Shown: one piece after another, positions 32,889 to 42,602 of the stretch
How the letters are laid out: every line of letters begins with the position of its first letter
How positions within the stretch are numbered: position 1 is the stretch's first letter
Assembly (NCBI GenBank): GCA_963995505.1
Contig: OZ023198.1
Location: 7,278,558-7,342,557, forward strand
DNA from: Hypericum androsaemum
Taxonomy: Eukaryota > Streptophyta > Magnoliopsida > Malpighiales > Hypericaceae
DNA: 64,000 nucleotides
Direction: 5' to 3'
Notes under the pieces: model-generated
Databases searched by the model: none
Seen by the model: only the letters and a program-made list of their open reading frames with translations
Told to the model about the DNA's origin: nothing
Program-made: the position numbers and the translations under genes

Positions 32889-33687
32889 TGATATGAATCC
32901 CGTCAGGAAGTCGCACCAACTCGGACCGTCTACTTTAGGATGATGGTTGATCTTAACCCGTCGCTTTGCGCCTTGCAGCGAACCTTAGTGTTGGTTAACT
33001 TTGACCCGTAGCAATGGTGAGAACGCGAACCTTGATCTTGAATCGAATACGCCACAAACGGAGATGGGGAATTCCGCTTGATAAGTATAAACGCCCTAGC
33101 TAAGCAATCCAGCCCGCAAGAACAACAAGAGTATCAAAGACTCACGAATTTTCTTATGCCAAAAGATGTGTCCTTTATTGAATTCGTGGCCTCCTTTAAA
33201 TAGAGGTTACAACTGACTTGGTTAGACTCCAAAGTCAACAAGATAAGTTCTGAAGAGCTTCAAACTTATCCAACTACCTAAACTAGGCTTAAAACGAATA
33301 TTTATCCTAATAATTGAAAAACACAATCATTATCCACTATTGGATAACTCTTATTCCTAAAAAGTAGGAAACTTGGCTGGAATTTAGGAAAACTAAACAA
33401 GAAACGAATTCTACTCCTTTAGGAAGTCTAATACGCATGCCTTATTCCTAAAGGATATAATTTCCTACTCAAAGTCTGAAAAGGATGCGTCCAAAATAAC
33501 TCCAATCACGTGCATGGGCTTTGCATGGACGTCAACGGGCTTACACGAACTGGTTGTAGTCCAAATCCCTTGAATTAATACGTTGAGCTCAACTTGAAGC
33601 GTCTTTGCTCTTGCTCTTGTGATTGGTCCAAGTGGAACTCGAACTGGTTGTGGGTCCTGTAGCTCTATAGTGGACGTGTTCACATCA
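32889..33687 (-). repeat. LTR of family J
   Basis: A 799-bp LTR; on minus it begins TGATGTGAACACGTCC and ends GGGATTCATATCA. Organisation is as in family A: an LTR-encoded tail (VPLGPITRARAKTLQ), and a hairpin at 33056-33079 (minus) pairing AAGCGGA with TCCGTTT, followed by GTGGCGT. It serves as 3' LTR for the D2 ORF (PPT CAAGAGGGGGGGAC at 33688-33701). No second J LTR is in the window. Confidence 0.85.
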
Positions 33688-34598
33688 GTCCCCCCCTCTT
33701 GAAAAGGATTTGCCCTCAAATCCTTGCATCCGTCATGCTTTTGCCAACTCACAACCATGCTGGTGCAAGATGAACTCTTTGAACGTCGTGGCTGCACGTG
33801 ATACCTTCCTTTCCAACAGAACAAGTACTTCGATCTTAAAGAATCTGAAGTCATCTCCAACTCAAAAGCAAAAGCCCTACTAATCCGTTTAAGCCTTTCT
33901 TTGAACTTCAAACTATTCCAGATGTTGATCAACGATGAACCTCCAACATAATTAAACTCGTCCACACCTAAGAAGTCAATATGTTCAACATGTAAATCAG
34001 GAGACATGTAAGATATGGGTTGGACATCTTCCTTGTCAACTAAAACAACAAGTTCTTCTTGTTCACCATCAATAGCAGTTAAACACTTCTTCATATGAAC
34101 AACATCCACCAATTCTGATTCATTGAACAAATCTCTCAAGTAAAGAAGTGACATGGCATGGTCATCAAAACATTCTCCATCGAACAAGTCAATAGAATAT
34201 TCACCAAATTCCTCCCATGTCAAAATCTCTTCTTCAACAATCACTTCAGGTGTAACCTCCAAATCGTCAGAACTACATACCTTCCCCTCAATGTCGTGCT
34301 TAGTGTTAATGGTGTTCTCCCTCTTTCCATTGACTTCTCCAACAAAATTAGCTCCTAAATTCTTCTCATCTTTGACCCTCATCCTCCTTTGTTGAATTTG
34401 TCTTCCGCTACAGACATTAGGTACATCATGTATCCTCTCTTGTTTGCACACTATCCGGTCCACCTTTTCGCTGAGCTTCTTGACCTCCGTTCTCATTATA
34501 TGCCTCATCCCACTAAGAAGGGCGTCCATAAACGTGTGTGGATCACCAACCAATGGTGCAACACCTTCAAAGGATCTTCTTGAGTAGTTATAAGACAT
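33465..34598 (-). CDS. D2 ORF with LTR-encoded tail, unknown protein (377 aa)
   Basis: The ATG at 34598 begins MSYNYSRRSFEGVAPLVGDP. Residues 1 to about 295 match the D1 ORF closely (same acidic middle and YVGGSSLINIW segment). After KDLRANPFQEGGTD the frame enters LTR J and encodes a family-A type tail: VPLGPITRARAKTLQVELN, an IW motif and PMHVIGVILDA. So this copy joins the unknown D protein to the tail otherwise found on Gag-Pol. The frame is fully open. Whether a protein is made, and what it does, cannot be told from sequence. Confidence 0.75.
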   Translation of the reverse strand: MSYNYSRRSFEGVAPLVGDPHTFMDALLSGMRHIMRTEVKKLSEKVDRIVCKQERIHDVPNVCSGRQIQQRRMRVKDEKNLGANFVGEVNGKRENTINTKHDIEGKVCSSDDLEVTPEVIVEEEILTWEEFGEYSIDLFDGECFDDHAMSLLYLRDLFNESELVDVVHMKKCLTAIDGEQEELVVLVDKEDVQPISYMSPDLHVEHIDFLGVDEFNYVGGSSLINIWNSLKFKERLKRISRAFAFELEMTSDSLRSKYLFCWKGRYHVQPRRSKSSSCTSMVVSWQKHDGCKDLRANPFQEGGTDVNTSTIELQDPQPVRVPLGPITRARAKTLQVELNVLIQGIWTTTSSCKPVDVHAKPMHVIGVILDASFSDFE

Positions 34599-34845
34599 TC
34601 TTGCAGATTTCCTTTTTTTCTACTTTCAACTTTTCTTTTTTTTGATTTTTTTTCAGGCTTCTTTCTTCTTCTTTTCTTGGCTGCCTTCTTCTCTATCTTT
34701 CTTTTTTTTCGGAATTTTTTTTCTCTTTTTTATTTTTTTTCTTTCTCCAACAGAGAATACAATAAGAATAACGAACTAAAAACTAATGATAAAAAACGAA
34801 ATTTAAAGATAGAAGATCTGAAGTAACCTAGGCTCTGATACCAAA
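34599..34845 (-). mobile_element. D2 leader with PBS
   Basis: The PBS complement GCTCTGATACCA is at 34832-34843. A pyrimidine-rich plus strand (purine tract on the sense strand) lies between about 34610 and 34750. Confidence 0.88.
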
Positions 34846-35464
34846 TGATGTGAATCTCGTTACGGATCCACGCGAAAGCCGGATCTATCTACGTTTAGAT
34901 TGATGGAAATCTCGACCCGTTGTTTGCACCTTTGCAAGAACCTCGGTATGAACAACCTCGACCCGCTGCTGTAGGGAAACAAGAACCTTGATTTGATGAG
35001 GACGCCACAAACGGTGATGTAGATCCGCTTGATAAGTCGAAGGTGAACGAACGGAATCCCTCCGGTGTGTTCGAACAGTTCCGAAGAACCAAGAGAGCAA
35101 AGCCCACGTTTTTTGTACTCAAATTATTCTCCTTATTCTCATTGATAATGCCTTTATATATAGGCAGATTGTTACAAAGAGATTCCTAATTAAATATAAC
35201 TTCTAACTAGATAAATATGACTTAAAAATAGGAAACTGAAAAGGAAAACAAGTCTAGTACTCTTATGATTGCTAAAAACGTGATTATCACATAATCACCA
35301 TCCTAAACTGACTTGAACTCTTAAAGAAACGAAATTCTCACATTATTGACTTCCTAAATAGACTATAATTCTTATAAAACAAAAATAACATATAATTAAC
35401 TTCCTAAACAGACTCAAAAACCTCAAAAACGAAATTAATCTTCTTGCTGATCAGATTCATATCA
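34846..35464 (-). repeat. 5' LTR of D2
   Basis: A 619-bp D LTR (minus), ending GTAACGAGATTCACATCA next to the PBS, with TATA box and hairpin. Its outer end GATTCATATCA borders the A'' integrase piece. Confidence 0.92.
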
Positions 35465-35504
35465 GGCAGTCCTAACACAAAATCCATAGAGATATCAATC
35501 CAAG
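35465..35504 (-). pseudogene. A'' integrase fragment (about 36-40 bp)
   Basis: Read on minus, it is the stretch encoding [10 protein letters not shown] in A1. It links the D2/J insertion to element C and proves that both lie in the same host element. Confidence 0.85.
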
Positions 35505-35995
35505 TAGCGTAGCACAACAGAGCGTTCAAACAACCACGAAGGAGGGACTCGAAATCGGTTAGGATAACTTTAACTCGCAACTTCCGTTGACAGGTAAAGC
35601 TTGCAGAAATAATTCCAGCGGCCAGCTAGGGCAATTCTATCTAGGAAACACAGAAAAGTACTCCGCAAGAACGTGCTCTTCAAAGAGTTTTGATTCTAAA
35701 TTCAGCTGCCCATTATTCATTCAATTCGGACTTATAAGGAGGCGGGTTTAAAGCCTACAATAATGCGGAAATAAAGGCTAAGCTCCTCCACTCCCTCTGG
35801 CCGTTTTCTCCACTTTAACCTCCCTACTTAATGACAATTATCTGCCTTATTACATTAAAGTCACAGTCCAAACAGCTGACCCAAATTAAAACGAAATTAA
35901 AACACACAACATTAATAGCGAACAACGCCATGCACTCGTCAACTTGATCAGGCCATGCACACGTCCATTGCACCTGTATTCGGCTTCCTACGCCA
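35505..35995 (-). repeat. 3' LTR of element C
   Basis: On minus it begins TGGCGTAGGAAGCC and ends GTGCTACGCTA. It shares the CCTAGCTGGCCGCT block with the LTR of I, while most of the rest differs. It is preceded on minus by the PPT AAGAAGGGGAGGA. Confidence 0.92.
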
Positions 35996-36018
35996 TCCTC
36001 CCCTTCTTGAAAACGATG

Positions 36019-38778
36019 CTAGTCTCGAGCAGCCAGCTTACTAGGCATAGGAAGAGGATCAAAATATGGAGTTAAATCTGCGACATTGAAGGTTTTGGAT
36101 ACCCCAAACTCCTCCGAAAGGTCAATCACATAGGCATTATCATTCACTCGCCTCAAGACCTTGTAAGGGCCGAACTTCCTCGCCTGGAGTTTGCCGCCCA
36201 TGCTGGATGGCATGCGTTCTTTTCTGAAGTGCACCATGACTTGTTCTCCGGGCAGGAACAATTGCTCTTTCCGTTTTGCATCAACTCTCTCCTTCTCTTT
36301 AGGATAGGTCACTTCCAATCTCTTCTTCACGGCATCCAGGACAGATTGCACGTGCTCCGCATATGTGATGGCAGTAGGATTAGCTCGCGTAGGCCTAGGC
36401 ACGGTTGAGACATCCACAAGGTGATTCGGAACCTTTGTATAGACCAAGGAAAAAGGAGACTTCCCTGTTGATCTGTGAACCGCGCCATTATAAGCAAATT
36501 CCATGATAGGTAGAGCTAAATCCCATTGCCTCTGCCTTTCGTGACACAAACTCCGCAAGAGGTTGCCAAGGGTGCGGTTGGTTGCCTCGGTCTGGCCATC
36601 CGTTTGTGGGTGTGCGGCTGTACTGAACTGAAGAGTGGCATCAAACATCCTCCATAGTGTTTTCCAGAAGCTGGCGAGAAACTTGGTGTCTCGGTCTGAG
36701 GTGATTGACTTCGGCACCCCGTGCAAGCGAACTACTTCCTTGAAAAAGTGTTTGGCCACTGCGTGCGCATCGTTGGTCTTTTTGCACGCAATGAAGTGCG
36801 CCATCTTCGATAACCTGTCAACCACAACAAAAATTGAGTCTGTTCCTCGTGGTGTGTGCGGCAAACCAAGCACGAAGTCCATGCTCAAGTCTTCCCAAAT
36901 TGCTTCAGGAATTGGTAGAGGTGTATATAGGCCAGTATTGTGCACGGTTCCTTTCGTTTCTTGGCACACTCGGCAATGCTTTACGAACTTAGCAATTCCT
37001 TTTACCATCTTCAGCCAGTAGAACCGTTCTTGCAACGATGCTAGGGTCTTATCACGACCAAAATGGGCAGAGAGAGCTCCTCCATGCATCTCCCACATCA
37101 ACTGATCACGTAGAGAAGTGTTAGGAATACACAATTGGTTACCTTTCATTAAGTAACCATCCTGCAAGAAAAAGTCTTCGAACCCTCTTCCATCTTTGCA
37201 CTTCATCCATATCTCTCCAAAGTCATCATCTTGCTCATAAAGTTCTCGCAAACATTCAAAGGCCGTGATCGTGCCTCTCAATTCAGTAAGCAAAAGAGAC
37301 CTTCTACTCAATGCATCCGCAACTACATTTTGAGCTCCACTCTTATGCATTATTTTGAAAGGAAACTTTTGTAGATACGTACACCATCGTGCATGCATAG
37401 GATTAACTATCTTGGACTGATCATGTAAGAACTTCAATGCCCTATGGTCAGAATAAAGCACGAATTCCTTACCAACCAAGTAGTGCTCCCACGTCTTAAG
37501 AGCTCGGAAAACAGCATAGAACTCCTTCTCGTAGGTTGTCCATTTCTGCCTTGGCTCACTTAGTTTCTCGCTGAAATACACAAGGGGCCTCTTCTCTTGG
37601 GACAAGACAGCTCCTATTCCGAGTCCTGATGCATCCACTTCCACTTCAAATAATTTTGCAAAGTCCGGGAGTGCTAGAACAGGTGCGTTGCTCAGCTTCT
37701 CTTTCAACCGTAAGAATGCTTGCTCGGCTTCTTCTCCCCACACAAAGGAAATATTCTTCTTGAGTAGGGACGTAAGTGGGGCTGCAATCATACTGAAGTC
37801 CCTTATGAACCTTCGGTAAAAGGTGGCCAATCCAAGGAAACTTATTGTCTGGCTCACGTTCGTGGGTGCGGGCCAGGAACTGATTGCATCAACCTTGGAT
37901 TGATCGACGTGAATTCCTTCCTTGCCGACAATGAACCCCAAAAACAACAACCTCTCCTTCCAGAAGCTACATTTCTTCAAGTTCATGTACAACTTATTGC
38001 TTTGGAGGGCTACGAACACTTCTTTCAAATGCACGATGTGATCTTCCTCGGTCTTGCTATACACGAGGATGTCATCGAAGTACACCACAACGTACTTGTC
38101 AAGAAAAGGCTTCATGACTTGGTGCATCAATCTCATGAATGTGCTCGGCGCGTTGGTCAGTCCAAATGGCATCACGAGCCATTCATACAAGCCATCCCTC
38201 GTCTTGAAGGCAGTCTTCCACTCGTCCCCGGGTCGAATTCTGATCTGGTGGTACCCGCTTCGTAGATCAATCTTGGTGAAAATAGTGGCTCCACTCAGAT
38301 TGTCTAACATGTCATTGAGCCGCGGAATTGGGAATCGATACCCGATAGTAATCTTGTTGATTGCACGGCTGTCTATACACATCCTCCACGTTCCATCCTT
38401 CTTAGGCACGAGAAGGGCTGGAACTCCACAGGGACTCAAGCTCTCCTGTACGTAGCCTCTATTTAGGAGATCTTGAACCTGCTCTCTTAGAATCTGATTC
38501 TCCTTAGGACTCATCCTGTAGTGTGGTAAATTAGGAAGAGTGGCTCCCGGAATTAGATCAATCTGGTGTTGTATGTCTCTCAATGGAGGTAACCCCTCGG
38601 GCAGGTCGTCTTTCACCACATCTGGGAATAATTCAAACAGCTTCAACACTTGATCAAGCAAGGGCTTATCCTCCTCTACCTCGCGAAGTGTCGCTTGCTT
38701 CATCACAAAAAGATGACACCACTCAGAGGCATTCATAGCATCCACGACTTCCTTAGAGAAAGAAACCATCGTAACCAA
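36019..38778 (-). CDS. Element C pol: RT, RNase H, integrase
   Basis: An open frame of about 919 codons. Its apparent start at 38778 is only the 5' limit of the frame after a frameshift from gag. Domains: linker [16 protein letters not shown] with [25 protein letters not shown] and [10 protein letters not shown]; RNase H ([28 protein letters not shown] motif); integrase with H-H-C-C finger (CRVCQETKG), [22 protein letters not shown]-terminal [14 protein letters not shown] and [11 protein letters not shown]. No chromodomain is obvious after this. The frame itself is intact, but it is separated from gag by the frameshift near 38770 and by the B insertion, so the element as a whole is inactive. 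Confidence 0.9.
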   Translation of the reverse strand: MVTMVSFSKEVVDAMNASEWCHLFVMKQATLREVEEDKPLLDQVLKLFELFPDVVKDDLPEGLPPLRDIQHQIDLIPGATLPNLPHYRMSPKENQILREQVQDLLNRGYVQESLSPCGVPALLVPKKDGTWRMCIDSRAINKITIGYRFPIPRLNDMLDNLSGATIFTKIDLRSGYHQIRIRPGDEWKTAFKTRDGLYEWLVMPFGLTNAPSTFMRLMHQVMKPFLDKYVVVYFDDILVYSKTEEDHIVHLKEVFVALQSNKLYMNLKKCSFWKERLLFLGFIVGKEGIHVDQSKVDAISSWPAPTNVSQTISFLGLATFYRRFIRDFSMIAAPLTSLLKKNISFVWGEEAEQAFLRLKEKLSNAPVLALPDFAKLFEVEVDASGLGIGAVLSQEKRPLVYFSEKLSEPRQKWTTYEKEFYAVFRALKTWEHYLVGKEFVLYSDHRALKFLHDQSKIVNPMHARWCTYLQKFPFKIMHKSGAQNVVADALSRRSLLLTELRGTITAFECLRELYEQDDDFGEIWMKCKDGRGFEDFFLQDGYLMKGNQLCIPNTSLRDQLMWEMHGGALSAHFGRDKTLASLQERFYWLKMVKGIAKFVKHCRVCQETKGTVHNTGLYTPLPIPEAIWEDLSMDFVLGLPHTPRGTDSIFVVVDRLSKMAHFIACKKTNDAHAVAKHFFKEVVRLHGVPKSITSDRDTKFLASFWKTLWRMFDATLQFSTAAHPQTDGQTEATNRTLGNLLRSLCHERQRQWDLALPIMEFAYNGAVHRSTGKSPFSLVYTKVPNHLVDVSTVPRPTRANPTAITYAEHVQSVLDAVKKRLEVTYPKEKERVDAKRKEQLFLPGEQVMVHFRKERMPSSMGGKLQARKFGPYKVLRRVNDNAYVIDLSEEFGVSKTFNVADLTPYFDPLPMPSKLAARD

Positions 38779-39398
38779 TTGTTTGATTGCGCTTTCCCTT
38801 GCTTCGGCTTCTTAGGGAGTAGCGTGAACTGCTTACTTCCCTTTTGTACCTCGTACGTGTTCTCCTTGCCTTTGTGCACTGCTTGATTATCAAATTCCCA
38901 CGGTCTGCCCAACAGAATGTGGCAAGCATCCATCTCAAGTACGTCACAATTCACTACGTCTTGAAACTTGCCTATCTTGATCGGGATAGTGCACTTGGTG
39001 CTTACTTTGATTCCTCCTCCGGAGCGAATCCAACCAATGGAATAGGGTGCGGGGTGCGGTGTAACTTGCAATCCAAGCTTCTCCACGATCTGCTTGCTAA
39101 TAAAGTTTTCTTGACTCCCTCCATCAATAATCACTTCACACACTTGATCACCAACGTGGCATCGCGTGCGAAATAGGTTGTGCCTTTGAGAGTCGTCTTT
39201 CTTATTCGTGGTCAATGTAAGATTTCGCAAGACACCACAATACTCAACATCATCTTCTCCAGATGCATCCGGGTCCTCTTCTCCACAAGCATCCTGGAAG
39301 TACAAGAACGTATCGAACTCCATCTTGCTTTTGACCTCATAATTCAGACCGTCAACAAACCTAGCAATCAGCTGGTCCTCATTCTCTTCTACATCATT
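38733..39398 (-). pseudogene. Element C gag/protease, 3' part, with knuckle deletion
   Basis: Continues Gag from the B insertion (ENEDQLIARFVDGLNYEVKS) through MEFDTFLYFQDAC, then jumps to GEEDPDASGEDDVEYCG. Compared with E and I, about 120-130 residues holding the basic KARKIGAALKRKK region and the CCHC knuckle are deleted. Protease VIIDGGSQENFIS and LLGRPWEFDN follow. Near 38770 a frameshift moves the reading out of the pol frame. Confidence 0.88.
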
Positions 39399-39911
39399 TG
39401 ACGTAGGAACGTTGTACTATTGCCAACTTTCATGCCTGGTCCGACCGTTTGCACGTGATCATTTCCGCTATTTGGTCTATTCCCTTTTCTTTATTTTCGT
39501 GTAATAAATTGTCATGATGTGGGAGGGTTAGTTTTCGGACGTTGGAAGCTTATAAGGCAACGAATTAACTTGCCTTTAATCTTGCCATTAGGAGCGAAGG
39601 TTAAAGCTGGACGGCTGGAATAATTGTGGCCGTTTCACACCTTCCTTATATTGTACCTTCCATTCCAGAAATAAAGGACGGAAAAACAGGAAAGATTAAT
39701 CCCAGAGAGAGGAGAGAATCAAGCGAAATAACTTCGCAAGGGTGCGTCCCTGATTTGGTTACGAACGCCCCAGCTGGCCGATCCGCTTGCGGAACCCCTC
39801 GTGCTTGATCGACGGTAGTTGTCGTGATTCACGAGTTCTTATCTATCCTTACTCACGAAATCGAGCGAGTTTGTAGAGCGACCTTGATTGACACGCGTTC
39901 TAGCTGCGTCA
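39399..39911 (+). repeat. 5' LTR of element B
   Basis: Begins TGACGTAGGAACG and ends TAGCTGCGTCA. It contains the perfect hairpin TCCGCTTGCGGA near 39781 after AGCTGGCCGA. The PBS TGGTATCAGAGC follows at 39914-39925. Confidence 0.93.
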
Positions 39912-40080
39912 AGTGGTATCAGAGCAAGAGTTTAGATCGTCTCAATCCTTGTATTGAGATTGAACTCGTTATCACCCGAGAGTTGAGAGAGACCCCATCC
40001 AAGAGCCGATCCACAAGACTTCGTGATCTCCTGATCCGAGTCTCCATTATCTACCAAGCTCCACTAAAAGCCGTTGCAAT
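39912..40080 (+). mobile_element. Element B leader with PBS
   Basis: The PBS is at 39914-39925. The block CACAAGACTTCGTGATCTCC at about 40012-40031 is shared with C, E and F (one change in F). The gag ATG follows at 40081. Confidence 0.88.
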
Positions 40081-41162
40081 ATGGCCGATCCAAATGATGT
40101 TCCGCGACCTGAAATGAACATGAATCAACGCTTTGCGCTTATGGAGGCGTCCATTGAAGCCATTCTGACGCGCCTCGACACTCTTGTTTTGCAACCTCCT
40201 GTGGGACAACCTCCGCCAGTAGAGGTACGTAATAATGAAGAAGAGGAGGAAGGTGATTCAGATGCTACTTTATATGTGCGAAGGGGAGGCCGAGGATTAC
40301 GAGGACGAGGTAGAGGAGTAGGAGGCCGAGGTAACCTTGGGCCTGTTCCGCGTAGAGAAGTTTTGAGGGAGGAGGATCGAAGGGAGGACTATTATCGAAG
40401 GGTGGATCGACCTTTTAAGATGAATATAGAAAAGTTTTATGGAGATGCCGATGTGGAGGGATTCTTGAACTGGCTTGACACGGTCGAGAAGTACTTTGAT
40501 TGTATGAACTTGACGGATGATCAAAAGGTCAATTACGTGGCCTTCAAGCTAGAATCAGGAGCTGCCGTTTGGTGGAGAAAAGAACAAGAATCACGGCGAA
40601 GGAGGGGAGAAAGAGCCATCCGTGATTGGCCTACTATGGAGCAAGCTCTCCGAGAGAGATTCTTACCTATTGACTACCATCAGACCCTTTATTCTCAATT
40701 CTTGACGTGCACTCAAGGAGGGAAGAGTGTAGAGGAGTATACATCCGAGTTCATGAGGCTGGCTGCGAGGAATAACGTGGAAGAGAACGAGGATCAAATG
40801 ATTGCTCGTTACGTTGAAGGTCTCAATTTTGAAGTGAAGAGTCGGATGGAGTTTGACACTTTTCTATTTTTTAATGATGCTTGTTCGAAAGCGAGGAAGA
40901 TAGGATCGGCCTTGAAGAAGAAGAAACCTGTCTTGACTCGCTTTAACACTCCCGGACAAACATCAAGAGGAGGAGTTGAGAGAAGAGATACGCAAGCAAC
41001 TGACACTAGACCTTCTCCGACGAAGACCGTACCAGAAGTTGCCTCATCTAAAGGCAAGGCACCCGTAACAACTTCAGGCATACGTTGTTTCAAATGTAAC
41101 GAGTATGGTCACAAGTCTAGTGACTGTCCCAAGCGCAAGTTTGCACAGTTGTGCGAAGTAGG
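40081..41162 (+). pseudogene. Element B gag, 5' part
   Basis: Starts MADPNDVPRPEMNMNQRF. About residues 85-105 are Gly/Arg-rich; the Gag core (YVAFKLESGAAVWWRKEQ) lies near residue 155-172; the CCHC knuckle is at residues 336-349 (CFKCNEYGHKSSDC). The frame is cut about 11 residues after the knuckle by A1. The open frame that runs on into the A1 LTR tail to 41388 is a chance fusion. Coding resumes in the same frame at 47978. Confidence 0.9.
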
Positions 41163-41642
41163 TGATGTGAGCAAGCCTAAGGACGCACCTACTATCAAGC
41201 TTGTAGACTCGAAGCAAGTTCAAGTTCCAATTGGGCCAATGACAAGAGCAAGAGCTAGGAAGTTGCAATCTGATTTCAATGGACTAATGCATGAAGTTTG
41301 GGCTCAAGCAAGTTCGTGGAGGACCAAGGACGTCCAAGAAACCCAAGGGAGGCCCATGCACGTTTTGGAGGCTGAATGGGAAGCTTGACATGCACGAAAG
41401 CTTCTAGATGCATGCGCACATGGAGAATCAAGAAGAATCAGCCTATTTAGGCCGTGCATCTAATTGTTTTGGACGTGCACCTAGTAGCTACTCTATTAGA
41501 TATTATTTGCTTATATTATTCCTTGTTTAGTTGCATAAGTTCGGCCAGAATCTCCTTAGAATAGGAAAGAGAGTTTTGGCCAGCCTTTGAATTCCTTTTA
41601 AGGAGTTAGCTTGTTTAGGAATATTTTGATACTTTGGGAGCC

Positions 41643-41650
41643 TATATAAA
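41643..41650 (+). promoter_or_regulatory. TATA box of the A1 5' LTR
   Basis: TATATAAA in the context GCCTATATAAAGAGG, equally placed in the A4, A5 and 3' LTR copies. It is the likely core promoter for the genomic RNA. Confidence 0.75.
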
Positions 41651-41785
41651 GAGGACTCCTAGCAATAAAACGTACACACAACAATTCGGAAATTGCTTAG
41701 CCTTGGCTAATTGAGAGTTTTGATACTCGTTTGTTCTTGCTTAGGCTGGTGAGTCGTCTTGGCTAGAATTTATCCTTCACTTATC

Positions 41786-41808
41786 AAGCGGATATTCCAT
41801 CCCCGCTT
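41786..41808 (+). promoter_or_regulatory. Conserved LTR hairpin (family A version)
   Basis: AAGCGG (41786-41791) pairs fully with CCGCTT (41803-41808) around an 11-nt loop containing CCATC. It is flanked by CACTTATC and GTGGCGT. It is about 140 bp after the TATA box, so it lies in the presumed RNA leader. Copies: 2252-2274 (A5), 61324-61345 (A4), 47788-47810 (A1 3' LTR), 8138-8160 (A3, minus). Confidence 0.62.
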
Positions 41809-41970
41809 GTGGCGTGATACGACCTTAGGTCAAGGTTCAGAAGCCCTTGCAGCGGGTTGAGGTACAAATTCGTGCCTTAGTTCGTGAAGGTTCTTGTGAG
41901 TTGTGATCTGTTCCATTCTAAAGTAACAAACGGTCCGAGTTGTGAATCTTTTCCGCGGAGATTCATATCA

Positions 41971-42602
41971 GTTGGTATCAGAGCTTAGCTTGTTACTTTA
42001 GTTCGTTATCCTTGTTATTTTTGTTCTTGCTGGTTCGTTTTGTTGCTTGTTATTTTTTTGTTCTTGTTGGTTCGATTTCTCTCCTCGCTGTTTGAGAGAA
42101 AAGAGAGGAAAACAAACGAGTGAAGCAAGAAAAGAAAGAAAAGAAAAGAAAAAAAAAAGAAAAGAAAAGAAAAGAAAAGAAAAAAAAAAGGAAAGAAAAG
42201 AAAAAGAAAAAGGAAGCCGCAAGCTAAAGAGGAAGCAAGCTAAATTGGAAGTCTCAAGCTAAAGAGGAAGCAAATCCGAGGGAAGCTAGCAAACTAAGGA
42301 GGCGCAACAGCTGATCAAGAAAGGGGACGAGCAAGACTAAAAGAAAGACCAAAGAGGAACTTTAACATTCTGTTTGTTAAAGCGTGAAGCTCAAGCAAGG
42401 CCGTTCTAGCCTTAGTAAGAACATACAAGTATCACGAGAGGAAAAAGGCAAGAGTGTGCGAGTACCTTAGAGAGAAAAGCCAAATATTTGAGTGCAAACA
42501 CGAGTGAACTTGAGTGCACCATACATTGAGAGTATACACGTAAGGGAGTGAGCTTGTGAGGCCATATTTTTTTTTTACTAACCAATTTTTCTTGCAGCAA
42601 AC
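41971..42602 (+). mobile_element. A1 5' leader: PBS, purine tract, possible intron
   Basis: The PBS TGGTATCAGAGC is at 41973-41984. A GAAAA-rich purine run spans about 42120-42215, inside a Lys-rich upstream ORF (42047-42262). Near the 3' end are donor-like GTAAGA (42415) and GTAAGG (42540), a CTAAC branch-like motif (42578-42582), a T-rich tract and CTTGCAG ending at 42597, five bases before the gag ATG. A spliced leader is therefore possible (inference). Confidence 0.8.

Larger units (their letters stand above)
32103..35464 (-). mobile_element. D2/J composite: D-type element with mixed LTRs
   Basis: A minus-strand D-type element inserted into A''; left flank GGCAA (32098-32102), right flank GGCAG (35465-35469), a near-perfect duplication. 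From right to left: D LTR (34846-35464), PBS, leader, D ORF, PPT, then a different LTR (J, 32889-33687), a short PBS-like remnant, and a broken piece of a D LTR (32103-32179 plus 32813-32882) that carries a solo LTR. An LTR flanked by PPT on one side and PBS-like sequence on the other is typical of recombination between elements. Confidence 0.8.
41163..41970 (+). repeat. 5' LTR of A1
   Basis: Begins TGATGTGAGC and ends ATTCATATCA. The first ~225 bp carry the open Pol-tail frame, the TATA box is at 41643-41650 and the hairpin at 41786-41808. It is identical by eye to 47165-47972. Confidence 0.95.

Noticed and set aside
39626..39808. 60-codon ORF in the B LTR (also 51549-51731)
   Set aside because: Lies in the LTR transcribed region, with no start context or similarity recognised; it is duplicated only because the LTR is.
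41163..41388. Apparent B Gag protein with a GPMTRARA tail (40081-41388)
   Set aside because: Chance in-frame fusion of B gag with the inserted A1 LTR; the true B frame resumes at 47978.
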